Shown piece by piece: positions 1 through 9,500 of a DNA stretch of 64,000 nucleotides. Source of the stretch: Bacillota bacterium (GTDB lineage Bacteria > Bacillota > SHA-98 > Ch115 > JABLXJ01); contig JABLXJ010000005.1 in NCBI GenBank assembly GCA_013178125.1, forward strand, positions 1 through 64,000. The letters are read 5' to 3'. Position numbers and translations under genes: made by a program. The stretch's first letter is position 1; each line of letters begins with the position of its first letter. The notes under the pieces are model-generated. The model saw only the letters and a list, made by a program, of their open reading frames with translations. It did no database searches and was not told the origin of the DNA.

Positions 1-355
1 CATTTGACCATTGAATTCTTGGCCTTACTCTTCGTGGTGTCATTCACAATCCCCCCAAATTCCTTTGAGAAGATTATACACCACTATCAACCATATTGCA
101 ATGTTATTTTACGAACTGACTACTAGTTCTAACACCCACTTGTAGCTTCGCGACTGTCAGCACCGCCTTTTCCCCAAGTCGAATTACCGCTAATCAGCAA
201 GATTCAACGAGGCATTGCGCGGATCCGGTTATAGAGAGCCTTTTTAATTCACTAGATATTTCCCAGATAATATGGCTGTATTGTCTTGTATCAAAATGTA
301 ATTCCTTTAACCGGTATTTTCGGCATGTCCAGCCTCGATCCGGTCTATTTCCCTT
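1..355. other. Non-coding stretch downstream of the FkbM pseudogene
   Basis: No open frame with coding character or a recognisable RNA was found. The stretch lies 3' of the leftward FkbM remnant and is more AT-rich than the enzyme genes of the window, as are the neighbouring glycosylation genes. I see no clear terminator hairpin with a T tract. It may hold the end of the glycosylation cluster or decayed sequence. Confidence 0.4.
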
Positions 356-1142
356 TTACTTCATGACAACGTGAGGGCTGGACCCATGATGGAGCAATAA
401 TGAAAGATCTGCCGGAATGGGTTCACCTTCCGCTGAAAGCGCATAAAAGGATAACCCTATGCTGTTTCGTAATTCGTAGAGAAGGTTGCAGAGCGCATCC
501 CAGTCATCTTGGAGCATAGGTTTGTTCAATTCAAAAATCAGAGTACCTATGGCTCTTCCATATAAAAATTTCCGCATGCCCAAGAGGGCATGATATTCAC
601 CACCCTCGATGTCCATCTTTACAAGATCTAGCCTAGGAGTTTGGGCCAAGAGGGTATCTATAGATTCGGTGAAGACTTCCACACTCTCCACAGTATCATT
701 ATAATGGAGGAAATAATCATCGCCATGTTTATGGATCGACGAATTACCGGTAAATCTCTTGGTACAATGAAAGCTGAGGGTCCCTTTATGATGAATATAT
801 CGCTTTATTAATGATGCTAGTACGATCGCTAAGGTAGTTAATTGACAAATTGTCTGCGAGAATCGGTATGAGATAGGGATTGGCTTCACAGGCGAATACA
901 TGCCCAACCGGACCTACAAGGTGGCCCAATAAGACCGAATAGTAGCCGATATTCGCCCCTATGTCCACCACCACCTGACCTGCCTTTACTTGATGCAACA
1001 GGAATTTGGTCAGAGGCAACTCTATTACTCCATTGATGATTAGATCGGGGCTAATACTTAAATCATCCGCGGGGACGATTAGCCTCCCGCCCCATAATGG
1101 CGAAACCAGCATCCTATTATTGCCTATATATACTCCGTGCAT
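356..1142 (-). pseudogene. FkbM-family SAM-dependent methyltransferase, frameshifted
   Basis: Two overlapping leftward frames together make one FkbM-type methyltransferase. The upstream frame (786-1142) carries SAM-binding motif I (VVDIGANIGYYSVLLG) and the acidic CEANP strand, and ends after NKAIYSS. The downstream frame (356-907) continues at about position 790 with GTLSFH and contains the family motif LVKMDIEGGEYHALLG. The two reading frames differ by one base, so a single-base insertion (or a two-base loss) near 785-800 splits the gene. FkbM enzymes O-methylate sugars or other hydroxyls, often on glycans. The gene lies 70 bp downstream of a glycosyltransferase on the same strand, so glycan methylation is the likely original role. 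It could be a real pseudogene, a phase-variable gene or a sequencing error; no long homopolymer is evident at the junction. Confidence 0.75.
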
Positions 1143-1212
1143 CCTATATACTCCTCACTCTATTATGACTGAGACTATTAGTCTATCGGCCCTATTATCA
1201 AAGAATGGGCAG

Positions 1213-3279
1213 TTACTCGATCCACCTAATCAAGTTGGGTTGCGGGTCCAGGATAGACTCATACTGTGGCAAAATACCATATACTCCTTTGGGATCGAGC
1301 GTCACATACCGTTGGTACTTGATCTGCCGATCCTCTAACGTCGCCCACCCAAAATGTTTAACTCGCAAGTCTGTCCGAGTTCCTGGCAAAAGGAAAAGGT
1401 TATTTGGCAATCGGCCACAATGTAGCGGCGTCTCACGCCATGTATAAACAAAATCGGGCTGATACCTCACCAAAAGGACTCTGTATGTCTTATGGGCCTG
1501 CCAATAGAGGTCCTCTCGATAATGCGTAGCATCCCAAAAGTCGTAAAGACGAAAGGAATAGTGGTCGTAGAAGGGCTGGTCGATGAGACCCCGGATGGTC
1601 GAGGCCGCTCTATCCTCCAGCATCTCATCTGCATCGAGGACTAGAATCCAGTCAGGGTTTGTACTTACGACAAGGTTCCATAGTTGCTTTCGTAGCTCGA
1701 TTTCATTGGCAAAACCAGGCTGTGCATTTGATACTATCGTAAGTGGAATACCTTTGAGGGTCTCCTTACATATCTGAACTGTATTATCCTCACTAGCATC
1801 ATCAAGGATCACTGCACTATCAATATATTGGGCGGCATGTCTGAGTACCTTGCAAAGATATCGATCAGCTTCATTTCTTACGAGCATGGCTAGAGTAAGC
1901 TTATTTCTTTCATATTTGATAATGCGATTTTCCGGGAATTTCGCCGGATCGACCTGGGTACCCTTCCTGAATTCGACGCCTCCTACTAGCCATTGCCCGT
2001 CGCATCCATCCTTTGCTGCCAGAATAGTACAATCGTAGTATTCTCGAAAATATCTGTCATTCTCAATCCCGTGTGTTAATACGCGGGCACCCAATAAAGC
2101 CTCCTGTGCATTATCATCTAAGTCGATAACGAAATCACTCAAGACCTCCGTCTTTGAGATTAGCTTTGCCTGTATTGAGGTAATGGAATCTTTCTCATAT
2201 CCCTTCATAATCTGATCGCGATACCCTGGCGTAAAGAGCTCTATACCATCAAGCCCTCGCGGACGCCTGAAGTCAAAGCTCCAGAAGCGCTCAATAGTCT
2301 GTTTGGCGACTTTTAGAGCTTCCTCAGCCTCCTGCTGCGCACCAGCCGATTTCAACAGTTTTATTGCGATATCATGGTTGCCTGGATCGGCCTTCGTGAT
2401 ATTTATAATGCGATATTCCTGTACCCCTGCAAGATCCGATTCCCTGTAAATATGGTAAGCAGGATAGCAGGTATCCACATACAGCTTAAATCCAAGTGCT
2501 GCTGCCCGTATGCAAAAGTGCCTGTCTTCACCCCAGAATGAGACATTTGGAATCTCACTAAATGAGACGCCGGCCTTCAATGCGTCCCTACTAAGCAGCG
2601 TACATGCTCCTAAGCCCCCTATTTCATATAATCCAGGAACCCTTAAGCGCTCTAGAAAAACTCGGAGCCTCTTATTCTCTTCTTCTCGAGTAAGGCGTTC
2701 TCCGCGTGTGTGTTCGAATAGTGTATACTGATCGTATAACCAGACTTGCGGCAGCGGATCGGCCTCTGGCTGCCACTTTGTCCAAAAAACCTCTGACACG
2801 ATAGGTCTACAGCAGGAGATTAGATGCCGGAGAGTCATGGGGTGAAGGACAAGGTCGGAATCTACCAGAAAAAGAAAATCATAGCCCTGATCTATCGCTA
2901 GATCAATCATACGATTCTTGTATGACGCAACCTTCCAGATCAGTCTCTCATTCCAGCGGTGGGTTTGATCGTCACGTACATACACAGTGCTTTCTTCACG
3001 ATTTTCCCCTTCCCATATAATAACTGAACCGGCCGCACTCGAAGACCGAAATTCAGAAAGAAGGATAGATGAGTCCTTTAATTCGTTGTCATCAACGAAC
3101 ACATAGTCTACTGAGAGACCATTAAGATCCATATCAATAAGCGATTGTAAGAATTCCTTGAGGATTATAGGTTTTTGGTTGATCGGACTACCAATCAGCG
3201 CCCTGGGAACGCAAGACAACGCTCTCATCCTTTCAAAGCACATGGGGGTTGGTATTTCTTGTGATACTACCTCTTGCAT
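1213..3279 (-). CDS. Two-domain glycosyltransferase (GT2-like)
   Basis: Predicted cytoplasmic sugar transferase of about 688 residues. The N-terminal half contains a nucleotide-sugar-binding type segment (YDFLFLVDSDLVLHP, a DxD-like motif) within an Anp1/GT2-like fold. The C-terminal half is a typical GT2 domain: LTLAMLVRNEADRYL, then ILDDASEDNT, then WILVLDADEML with the DxD acidic residues. The ATG at 3279 is preferred over the GTG at 3285 because AGGAT lies about 7 bases upstream of it. A FkbM methyltransferase remnant follows 70 bp downstream. Genes of this type often sit near flagellin in Firmicutes and modify flagella or surface glycans. That role is inferred, helped by the flagellin at 18-19 kb and the second large glycosyltransferase at 14.6 kb. 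The substrate cannot be deduced. Confidence 0.8.
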   Translation of the reverse strand: MQEVVSQEIPTPMCFERMRALSCVPRALIGSPINQKPIILKEFLQSLIDMDLNGLSVDYVFVDDNELKDSSILLSEFRSSSAAGSVIIWEGENREESTVYVRDDQTHRWNERLIWKVASYKNRMIDLAIDQGYDFLFLVDSDLVLHPMTLRHLISCCRPIVSEVFWTKWQPEADPLPQVWLYDQYTLFEHTRGERLTREEENKRLRVFLERLRVPGLYEIGGLGACTLLSRDALKAGVSFSEIPNVSFWGEDRHFCIRAAALGFKLYVDTCYPAYHIYRESDLAGVQEYRIINITKADPGNHDIAIKLLKSAGAQQEAEEALKVAKQTIERFWSFDFRRPRGLDGIELFTPGYRDQIMKGYEKDSITSIQAKLISKTEVLSDFVIDLDDNAQEALLGARVLTHGIENDRYFREYYDCTILAAKDGCDGQWLVGGVEFRKGTQVDPAKFPENRIIKYERNKLTLAMLVRNEADRYLCKVLRHAAQYIDSAVILDDASEDNTVQICKETLKGIPLTIVSNAQPGFANEIELRKQLWNLVVSTNPDWILVLDADEMLEDRAASTIRGLIDQPFYDHYSFRLYDFWDATHYREDLYWQAHKTYRVLLVRYQPDFVYTWRETPLHCGRLPNNLFLLPGTRTDLRVKHFGWATLEDRQIKYQRYVTLDPKGVYGILPQYESILDPQPNLIRWIE

Positions 3280-3563
3280 AAGCACATCCTGTGCCAGGGA
3301 TTAAATGCAAGGTTCAAATGTTCGAGCCGGAAACAACCAATTGCCGAAGTGTGGAGAATGTCGCTTGAGTAGGTGAGTTCCAATGCCATGAGACTGCGCC
3401 AGCCTTTGTTTTGCGGAGGATGGGAAGAAGGGGAAATGAAGCGCGAAAAGGTTAACAAAAAGTGAGTAGTTTCTTCACACCCCTGTTCGCTCAAAGAAGG
3501 TCCACCGACTATCTATTGTCTGTTTCAATCGGTTATGTTAGCGTATCAGATAGGATGATCTCC

Positions 3564-3782
3564 ATGTGTCCCTGCTTTTCTGTCCCGGAGGAGAGAAAGG
3601 CTATAGATAGCATCCTAGACCGGATTACAAGATACGCTGGGCACCCCAAGAGTGGAATCGTCCTGGAACCGCTCAAACAACATTTATCTCTTGTGGCTCC
3701 AATCACTCTCGGGGAGTCTGGCCCGGTCAAAATGAACTTGGCTGCTGGGCCTGATATCTACAGAGAAAGGCTAGACCCTTGA
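3564..3782 (+). CDS. Orphan antitoxin, diverged copy of the VapB-type antitoxin at 13658
   Basis: A 72-codon frame that aligns without gaps to the intact antitoxin at 13658-13876, which is also exactly 72 codons. Shared blocks include P-E/K-E-R/K, the I..ALD/ILD helix, IVLE.L, VAP.TLGE and RL.P at the end. The likely start is ATG at 3564. The promoter region is colinear too: a TTGTCT element sits 48 bp before the start, matching the TTGACT 48 bp before the intact copy. The cognate toxin is missing; only about 18 bases resembling its start remain (from 3779) before the radical SAM gene takes over. The protein could still be made and cross-regulate the intact pair, or it could be a decaying relic. 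Many substitutions in the N-terminal strand (MCPCFSV against VQLNIYI) suggest loss of DNA binding. Confidence 0.6.
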   Translation: MCPCFSVPEERKAIDSILDRITRYAGHPKSGIVLEPLKQHLSLVAPITLGESGPVKMNLAAGPDIYRERLDP

Positions 3783-3805
3783 TGCCGGTAGATATAGCGG
3801 GATCA

Positions 3806-4933
3806 ATGAACCATATGAATATCAAAACCATCGAAAGCAAATCAGCTCTAAACAAATCCGGTATCGGCGGCGTGGACTATGTCATCAACCCCTATGTAGG
3901 CTGCGCGCATGCCTGCGTGTACTGCTACGCTGATTTCATGCGCCGGTTTACAGGACACGAGGGTGAGGTTTGGGGGACTTTTGTGGATGTAAAGACCAAC
4001 ATCGTCGAGCGGTTGAAGCGGGAGATCTTTGGAAGAATTGACCGGTCAAGGGAGACGCGGCTGCGGCAGCCTGGTTTACCGGGGTCTCTACCTGGATTGT
4101 CCAGCTTCCCCCCTGGACCGCCCAGCTCTGCCCACCCGGCTGTTCCCCACTCAGCTGTTCCCCGCCCGGCCACCCACCGCGCCCGCTACACCGGCGAAAT
4201 CATGTTCTCCAGCGTAACCGATCCCTACCAGCCCCTGGAGGCCGAATGGAGGCTTACCCGAGGTTGCCTTGAATCGCTTCTCGCAGTGGAATCTATGGAG
4301 TTGGCAGCAGAATCTGGCGAGGTAGAGATAGGAACAGGAGCAAAACCAGGGCCTCGGCCGGGGGCCGCCGGGCCTGAGAGCTCCCCACGCAGGGCCCGCA
4401 GGGCCATTTCCATCCTCACCAAATCCGACCTCGTAACGCGGGACATAGACATCTTGAAAGACTTTCAGGACTGCACCGTCGGCCTCACCATAACGACGGC
4501 TCGCGATGAAGTGGCAAGAATCTTCGAGCCTGGCGCGCCCTCACCATCTAGGCGCCTTGCCGCCCTTGAAAAGCTCAATGAAGCCGGGATCAAAACCTGG
4601 GTCTTTATGGCGCCGGTATTGCCTTACTTCTCGGACCGGCCTGAGGAAATGGAGCTATTATTCAAGGCTGTCGCGGCTGCAGGCACGCAGGAAATATCCA
4701 TGGACCCCATGAATTTCTACCCATCTGTGAAATACCGGATGAGCAGCCTGTTCGACCGCGTCTCCCAAAGTGGGAACCGCACGAGCGCGGGACACACAGG
4801 TGGAGAGCATGCAGGCGCACTCGCTTACTTAAATAAAGTCATGCGCGATCCGGAGGGCTGGAGAATAGATATCAAGGCTGGCGCGCATAAGGCGGCGGAC
4901 AAATACGGGATTCATATGAAATTCGCCTTTTAA
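3806..4933 (+). CDS. SplB-like radical SAM protein (COG1533 family)
   Basis: Radical SAM protein of about 375 residues of the spore-photoproduct-lyase-related family. It has the family opening KSALNKSGIGG, then NPYVGCAHACVYCYA with cluster cysteines C33, C37 and C40, then VTDPYQPLE and a SILTKSDLVTRDIDIL segment. These features fit a [4Fe-4S]/SAM enzyme of unknown substrate; a true photoproduct lyase has other C-terminal features that I do not see. Two proline/glycine-rich insertions not expected in the family lie around residues 82-128 and 160-200. The frame is open back to a TTG at 3779, but the first codons there match the start of a VapC-type toxin, so ATG 3806 or 3815 is the better start; no strong SD is visible. 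The gene appears to have replaced the toxin of the adjacent orphan antitoxin. Confidence 0.75.
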   Translation: MNHMNIKTIESKSALNKSGIGGVDYVINPYVGCAHACVYCYADFMRRFTGHEGEVWGTFVDVKTNIVERLKREIFGRIDRSRETRLRQPGLPGSLPGLSSFPPGPPSSAHPAVPHSAVPRPATHRARYTGEIMFSSVTDPYQPLEAEWRLTRGCLESLLAVESMELAAESGEVEIGTGAKPGPRPGAAGPESSPRRARRAISILTKSDLVTRDIDILKDFQDCTVGLTITTARDEVARIFEPGAPSPSRRLAALEKLNEAGIKTWVFMAPVLPYFSDRPEEMELLFKAVAAAGTQEISMDPMNFYPSVKYRMSSLFDRVSQSGNRTSAGHTGGEHAGALAYLNKVMRDPEGWRIDIKAGAHKAADKYGIHMKFAF

Positions 4934-5078
4934 GTGTAGGTTCATGAGACCGCTTCTTATTCCCTCTCTTGGACCCACTTTTCCGGCCACTCGGCAGGGA
5001 CACCGGATGTGCCTTATACCCGCGCTGCCAGCCATTAATCTCAGAAGGCGGACTCCGGCAGGCATCGCGGCGGGAGAA

Positions 5079-6512
5079 TCAAACCAACGCCTCCTGCTCC
5101 AGCCTTATGCCTTTCTCCAGCATATACTCTATCACCGGGTGGAAGCATTCAAATTCAGGGTTATCCAGCAGCCGGTGGAGGCGGGCGGCGTAGCCTCTTG
5201 GCAAGGGTTTCGCAAACTTCTCATATCGAATCAAAGTGTCCAGGTCCATCATGTAAGGCTTGATCTCGATTCCGAGGCTCTTCCGGAGATGCACGAATAT
5301 GGAGAACCCGCCATAATCGATGTCGCCCCAATGGTAGAAGTCGCAGGCGACGCCCGGAACTGGATTATCCCGAGATTGGCGGGAATTGTCCCGAATACTG
5401 CGGAGGTTGTCCTGAACCCGCTGAAGATTGCCCGAAACGCGGCGAAGATCGTCCCGGATGCGGCGACAATTGTCCTGAGTATAGCGGTAGATGCGCCGGA
5501 GCAGCTCCCTCCGGGGTCGATTGTGATAGCCTCCAAGGTAGATCGCGAGATATCTTCGGCCCGAAGCATCACGGTGGCCTGGATTGGCCCTCAGGAATTC
5601 ATGGTAGCTGGTGAGGTTTTCTATTGTTATCACATAATCCGCCGCAAGATCTATTATTTGGAGATGCTCTATCATAGGGGTGGGGAGACCCACATCCGGC
5701 ATGAAGCATCCAAGGTCTAGCGATCGCCCGCGCGATTGGCGCTCGACATGATCTGGAGACCTCCCGCCATGATTTGCCTCAACGATATCTAAAAGCCTCT
5801 CGTCAAGTTGGACCTCTATCTGGCCACTCAGGTATACATATTGAAAGGTGTCTACCAGGCCGAGCTCTGCCAAAATCTCCTGCGAATCCCCTCCCATGGG
5901 ATGGAAATCCCTCAGGATCGCCCTAACCCGCCCTTCGATCCGCCCAAACGCCTTGCTATCACCGAGCGCCCGCGCGCTGAATACCCTCTTGGGCGTTTCC
6001 TCATCGAGGTCCAACAGCGCCACAAGCGCGCAAAAGATCTTCTCCGCCTCCTCATGGTCCGCTATATCAAAATACCGAGCCACACTTTCCCGCTTCAAAA
6101 GCCTCTCAAGGGCATAATCAAAGAACTGCGAAAGCCAGCCCTCGGATCCCACCCTATCCCGGTAGGTCCGGATCAACTCAATCGATCTGGTCACATGATC
6201 ATACTTGGGCGTCCTCCCGGCAAACTCGTATGCCGCCTGCACATGGTCAAGCGCAAGGTCTATCCTGTCAATGAGGTTCCCGCGCTCGTGCTTTACCCAC
6301 CTGATGCAGATGATGCCTCGCTGCTCCAGCATTTCCGCCCCCTGATTGATCTCCTTCTTGAATCGCGCGGTGGAATCATCGAAGTACGCGGGCAGAGTGT
6401 CAGGCCTCACGGAAAATGAGATCCGCCTCTTAACCAGGCTGTCGCCGCGATAATGGGCGCTCCGCTCGTATCTATCGAGGAGCGCGTTTAAAATAGAGCG
6501 CAGGTAATCCAT
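5079..6512 (-). CDS. jetD: Wadjet component JetD (Toprim nuclease subunit)
   Basis: Last gene of the JetABCD operon, about 477 residues. JetD is the topoisomerase-VI-like (Toprim) subunit that cleaves closed circular DNA once the SMC motor of the complex has reeled it in. The C-terminal Toprim core is visible: the conserved glutamate strand ITIENLTSYHEF and the DxD strand WGDIDYGGFSIF. The N-terminal part matches the DUF3322-type arm region. ATG 6512 (MDYLRSILNALL) is chosen because sequence upstream to 6656 is low-complexity (repeated NSRT-like units) and overlaps the end of jetC. The SD is weak (GGGAT). Between the Toprim glutamate strand and the DxD strand lies an unusual five-fold 7-residue repeat (DNA repeat at 5371-5475). 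Confidence in the family is high because of the complete operon. Confidence 0.88.
   Translation of the reverse strand: MDYLRSILNALLDRYERSAHYRGDSLVKRRISFSVRPDTLPAYFDDSTARFKKEINQGAEMLEQRGIICIRWVKHERGNLIDRIDLALDHVQAAYEFAGRTPKYDHVTRSIELIRTYRDRVGSEGWLSQFFDYALERLLKRESVARYFDIADHEEAEKIFCALVALLDLDEETPKRVFSARALGDSKAFGRIEGRVRAILRDFHPMGGDSQEILAELGLVDTFQYVYLSGQIEVQLDERLLDIVEANHGGRSPDHVERQSRGRSLDLGCFMPDVGLPTPMIEHLQIIDLAADYVITIENLTSYHEFLRANPGHRDASGRRYLAIYLGGYHNRPRRELLRRIYRYTQDNCRRIRDDLRRVSGNLQRVQDNLRSIRDNSRQSRDNPVPGVACDFYHWGDIDYGGFSIFVHLRKSLGIEIKPYMMDLDTLIRYEKFAKPLPRGYAARLHRLLDNPEFECFHPVIEYMLEKGIRLEQEALV
5371..5475. repeat. Five imperfect 21-bp tandem repeats inside jetD
   Basis: Five consecutive 21-bp units, most ending in TTGTCC, TCGTCC or TTGCCC on the + strand, encode five 7-residue units of the form R-x-x-D/G-N-L/S-R/Q in JetD. 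They fall between two strands of the Toprim domain and keep the frame, so they add a charged, probably helical loop of 35 residues. Unit length is exact although the sequence has diverged, which points to old tandem duplication. Confidence 0.8.
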
Positions 6513-6561
6513 GGTAATCCCAACGGCTGTGATAGCATCGATAACGCTCGGCCTCCCGGCG

Positions 6562-9500
6562 TCATACAGCGTCCTTGAGCTGTTCGCCGTCCTCGAGTTG
6601 TTTATATTCATAGTCCTTGAGCCGTTTGTAATCCTCAACCCAGTTGTAGTTGCCATTGCGCATCACAAGCAAGGTGGTGGTCACGTGCGGCGTAATATAT
6701 TCGCACTTTTCAGTAGGGGCCGCGATGATGCACTGGAGCCCCAGCGAGGAGATGAACCTCAGGCTGTTTTCGATCCTGTCGCTGTCCATGCGGTTGAACG
6801 CCTCGTCAAACATCATCAGCCTGATTGTCTGTTCGCTGGTGCGCGCGCGATAGAGCTGCAGGAAAGATGCTACAATGGCTACATAATACGGGGTCTGGGT
6901 CTCCCCGCCGGACTTTTCCCGGCAGACCCTGGAAAAGAACGCTTGCTCGCCGGCTGAATTCGTGATCCGTATGTCGTAGTCCAGGAATGTTCTGTAATCC
7001 GTAAAGAGGTCAAGGCTTTCATTCAGCTCTTCCTCTGATTCCGTGAGAATGCGTTCAAAGAAGGTATCGATGGCCTCCTTGTGCCTCGACTGGAACGCGT
7101 CATCAAAGAGCGAGCCTTCCACCAGGTGGACGTCCATTATCATGTCGTAGAATTTCTTGTATTCAGCTGCCGGCGTGACCATGAAGTGATAATGATCGCC
7201 TCCGAATTCTACCTCCTTCAAGGCATCATTCAGGAGGTTGAATTCCATCTGGGCGGTTTCGATATTCTCCTTGAGCCGGTACACGAAATGCTCCTTGAAT
7301 TCCTCCTCGGCCTCCTTCTTGGCCACATTGATCTTTTCCTCGTATTCAGGCAGCTCGCTCTCAATGAGCTTCTTGCGCTCTGCCTCGTATTCGCCGATAT
7401 CGTCCGGATTCGTGAGCCCGCCGAAGTGATAGGCGCTGTTGTAATTCATCTGGAGAAGGGTGAGCTCCTCCCGCTTCTTCGCTATTATCGTCTCCAGGCC
7501 CTTACGGCTTGCAGTGAAGTTGGCGATGATCTGCGCTGCCGGCTTGCTCGCTCTTTCGCGCCTGTAGCGGTCTTCCCATGCCTCTTCCCGCCCTGGGTGT
7601 CTGGCCAGGAATGACTCCAGATCAGCTGCCCTCTGCTCCCGCGCCAGGTTTGCTTCGACCTGGCGTTCCTGGCAGGCCTTGATCTCCGAGGTGAGCTGCC
7701 CCTCCTGCCGGCTCAAGCTGCGAATGCGCTCCCGCGCGCGGTCCAGCTCGGCCTTGATTTGCGCCATCTCATCCTCGATGCGCTTTACATCGGAAACATC
7801 GATCGAATCGAGCTCCCTCTCCAGCGCGGCGAGCCGGCGCTCGAGGTCCTGCAAGTCCTCGAACGCGCCGAGGTTTTCCCGTATCCGGTAAAATCGCTCA
7901 TCCTTGCCGGCAGTGAGGTCCACGAGTCTCTTCCCGCGCGCGCATTCCGCCTTCAAGGCCTCGCGGGATGCGTCTATCTCGCGAAGCTGTGCCTCCTTGA
8001 GCGCAATCTGGCGGGCATAGGCTCTCTGGCCTATAAATGGCGTCTCATAGACGTGGAAAGGAATCTGCCGCGCCACGTTGTTTCGGTATGTCATGCATGT
8101 CGACGTGATGGCCTGGCGATAGCGTTTCAGCTCCTGCTCATTCTCGCACTTGATCACGCGGCCCAGCAGCTGATTGATGTAGGCCCTGGCATGGGGATCG
8201 TTGGTTTTGACCTCGGTGGCCAGGGAATTCGGTTCGGCGCGGTATCCGCCCTCCAGCACCTTGCCCGTGTTGACCAACCCCACGCCGGATATGTTCTTGG
8301 CCCGCTTGTACTTTTCATATATTGAAAGGGCAAAATCGAAATACCTCGGTGGCACTATGAGATCGAACCTTTGCGTATTGAGGAAGCCCTCCACTGCATC
8401 CTGCCATTTTTCGTTGGGCACCTCCAGGAGCTCGCACAGGATAGCCGGCTTCACGTCCGCCTGCAGGTCCTCCCAGGCCCTTTCGGCGATGAGGTCCCGG
8501 AGGTCCGTGATCTTCCTGTCATACACGAGCTTGTGGGCGCGCAGGCTCTCGAGTTCCTTCTCCAATGCGCGAGCCTGCTGATCAAGGGACTGCAATTCGT
8601 TCTGGCGCTCCCAAAGTTCCTTGCTCCACCTGAAATTGAGGTTGGCGAATAATTCTCTGGCCCTCTCAACCGTCGAGGCGCAATCCTTTACCCCTTCATC
8701 CTCATGCTGGATTGCATCAAGGAGGTGGCGGAGCTCGTCCAGGATCTTCCGACCTTCCTCCAGGGCTTCAGGAGAAGCCGCCTCGACAAGGGCTGAGACC
8801 TCTCTGGATTCCTCCGCAGCAAGCCGCTTCAGATCCGAAATTCGGACCCTGATATTGCTCCTCTCCTGATTCAGCCGGCCGATCTCAGCCTGGAGCTCCC
8901 GTATGCGTTGGTAAGTGGCGTTCGCCGCAAGCAGGTCGCGGCAGGCGATGTAGCGCTGGTCCAGGGAATCCTCGTCCTGACGCGCCTCACCCAACGCGGC
9001 CAGCACCCGGTCCAAGGCGGCATTCTTCTGGGATTCCCCGTTTGAGAGCTCCTGGAGCCGCTCCTCCTCCTGCTCCAGCGTCGCCCGGCAGATCAGGTAA
9101 TCCTGGGTGAGCGCGCGCTCATGTTCCTGGCCGATATCTTCATACTTGGCCCGAATTCCCTCGAGCGCGGCGATCTTCGCCTTCGTCTGTTCGACCAGAT
9201 CGCTGTATTCCTTGTACCGCTCGAAATTCTCGCGCATGATGTCTATGTTCACGCGCTTTTCGTCCAATACATAGGAATAGACGAATTGGCGGATATCAGT
9301 GATCGGCTTGAATGAAATAGCTTTCACGAAGAGGGTGAAAAAGCGCTCCCCGAGAGAGCCCAGCTTCATGAGGAGGTCTTCTCTATATTGCTCGACAGAA
9401 GGATAGACAATCGCGTCATAGCCCTTCATGTGAATCTTGAATTCGCGAATATTGCGCGGGCGCTTGCCGGCGAGAAAGAGGTCGTCAGTTATCCGCTGTC

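Noticed and set aside
3267-3494. 75-codon leftward frame before the glycosyltransferase
   Set aside because: Composition is random and no SD is present; it overlaps the start region of a real gene.
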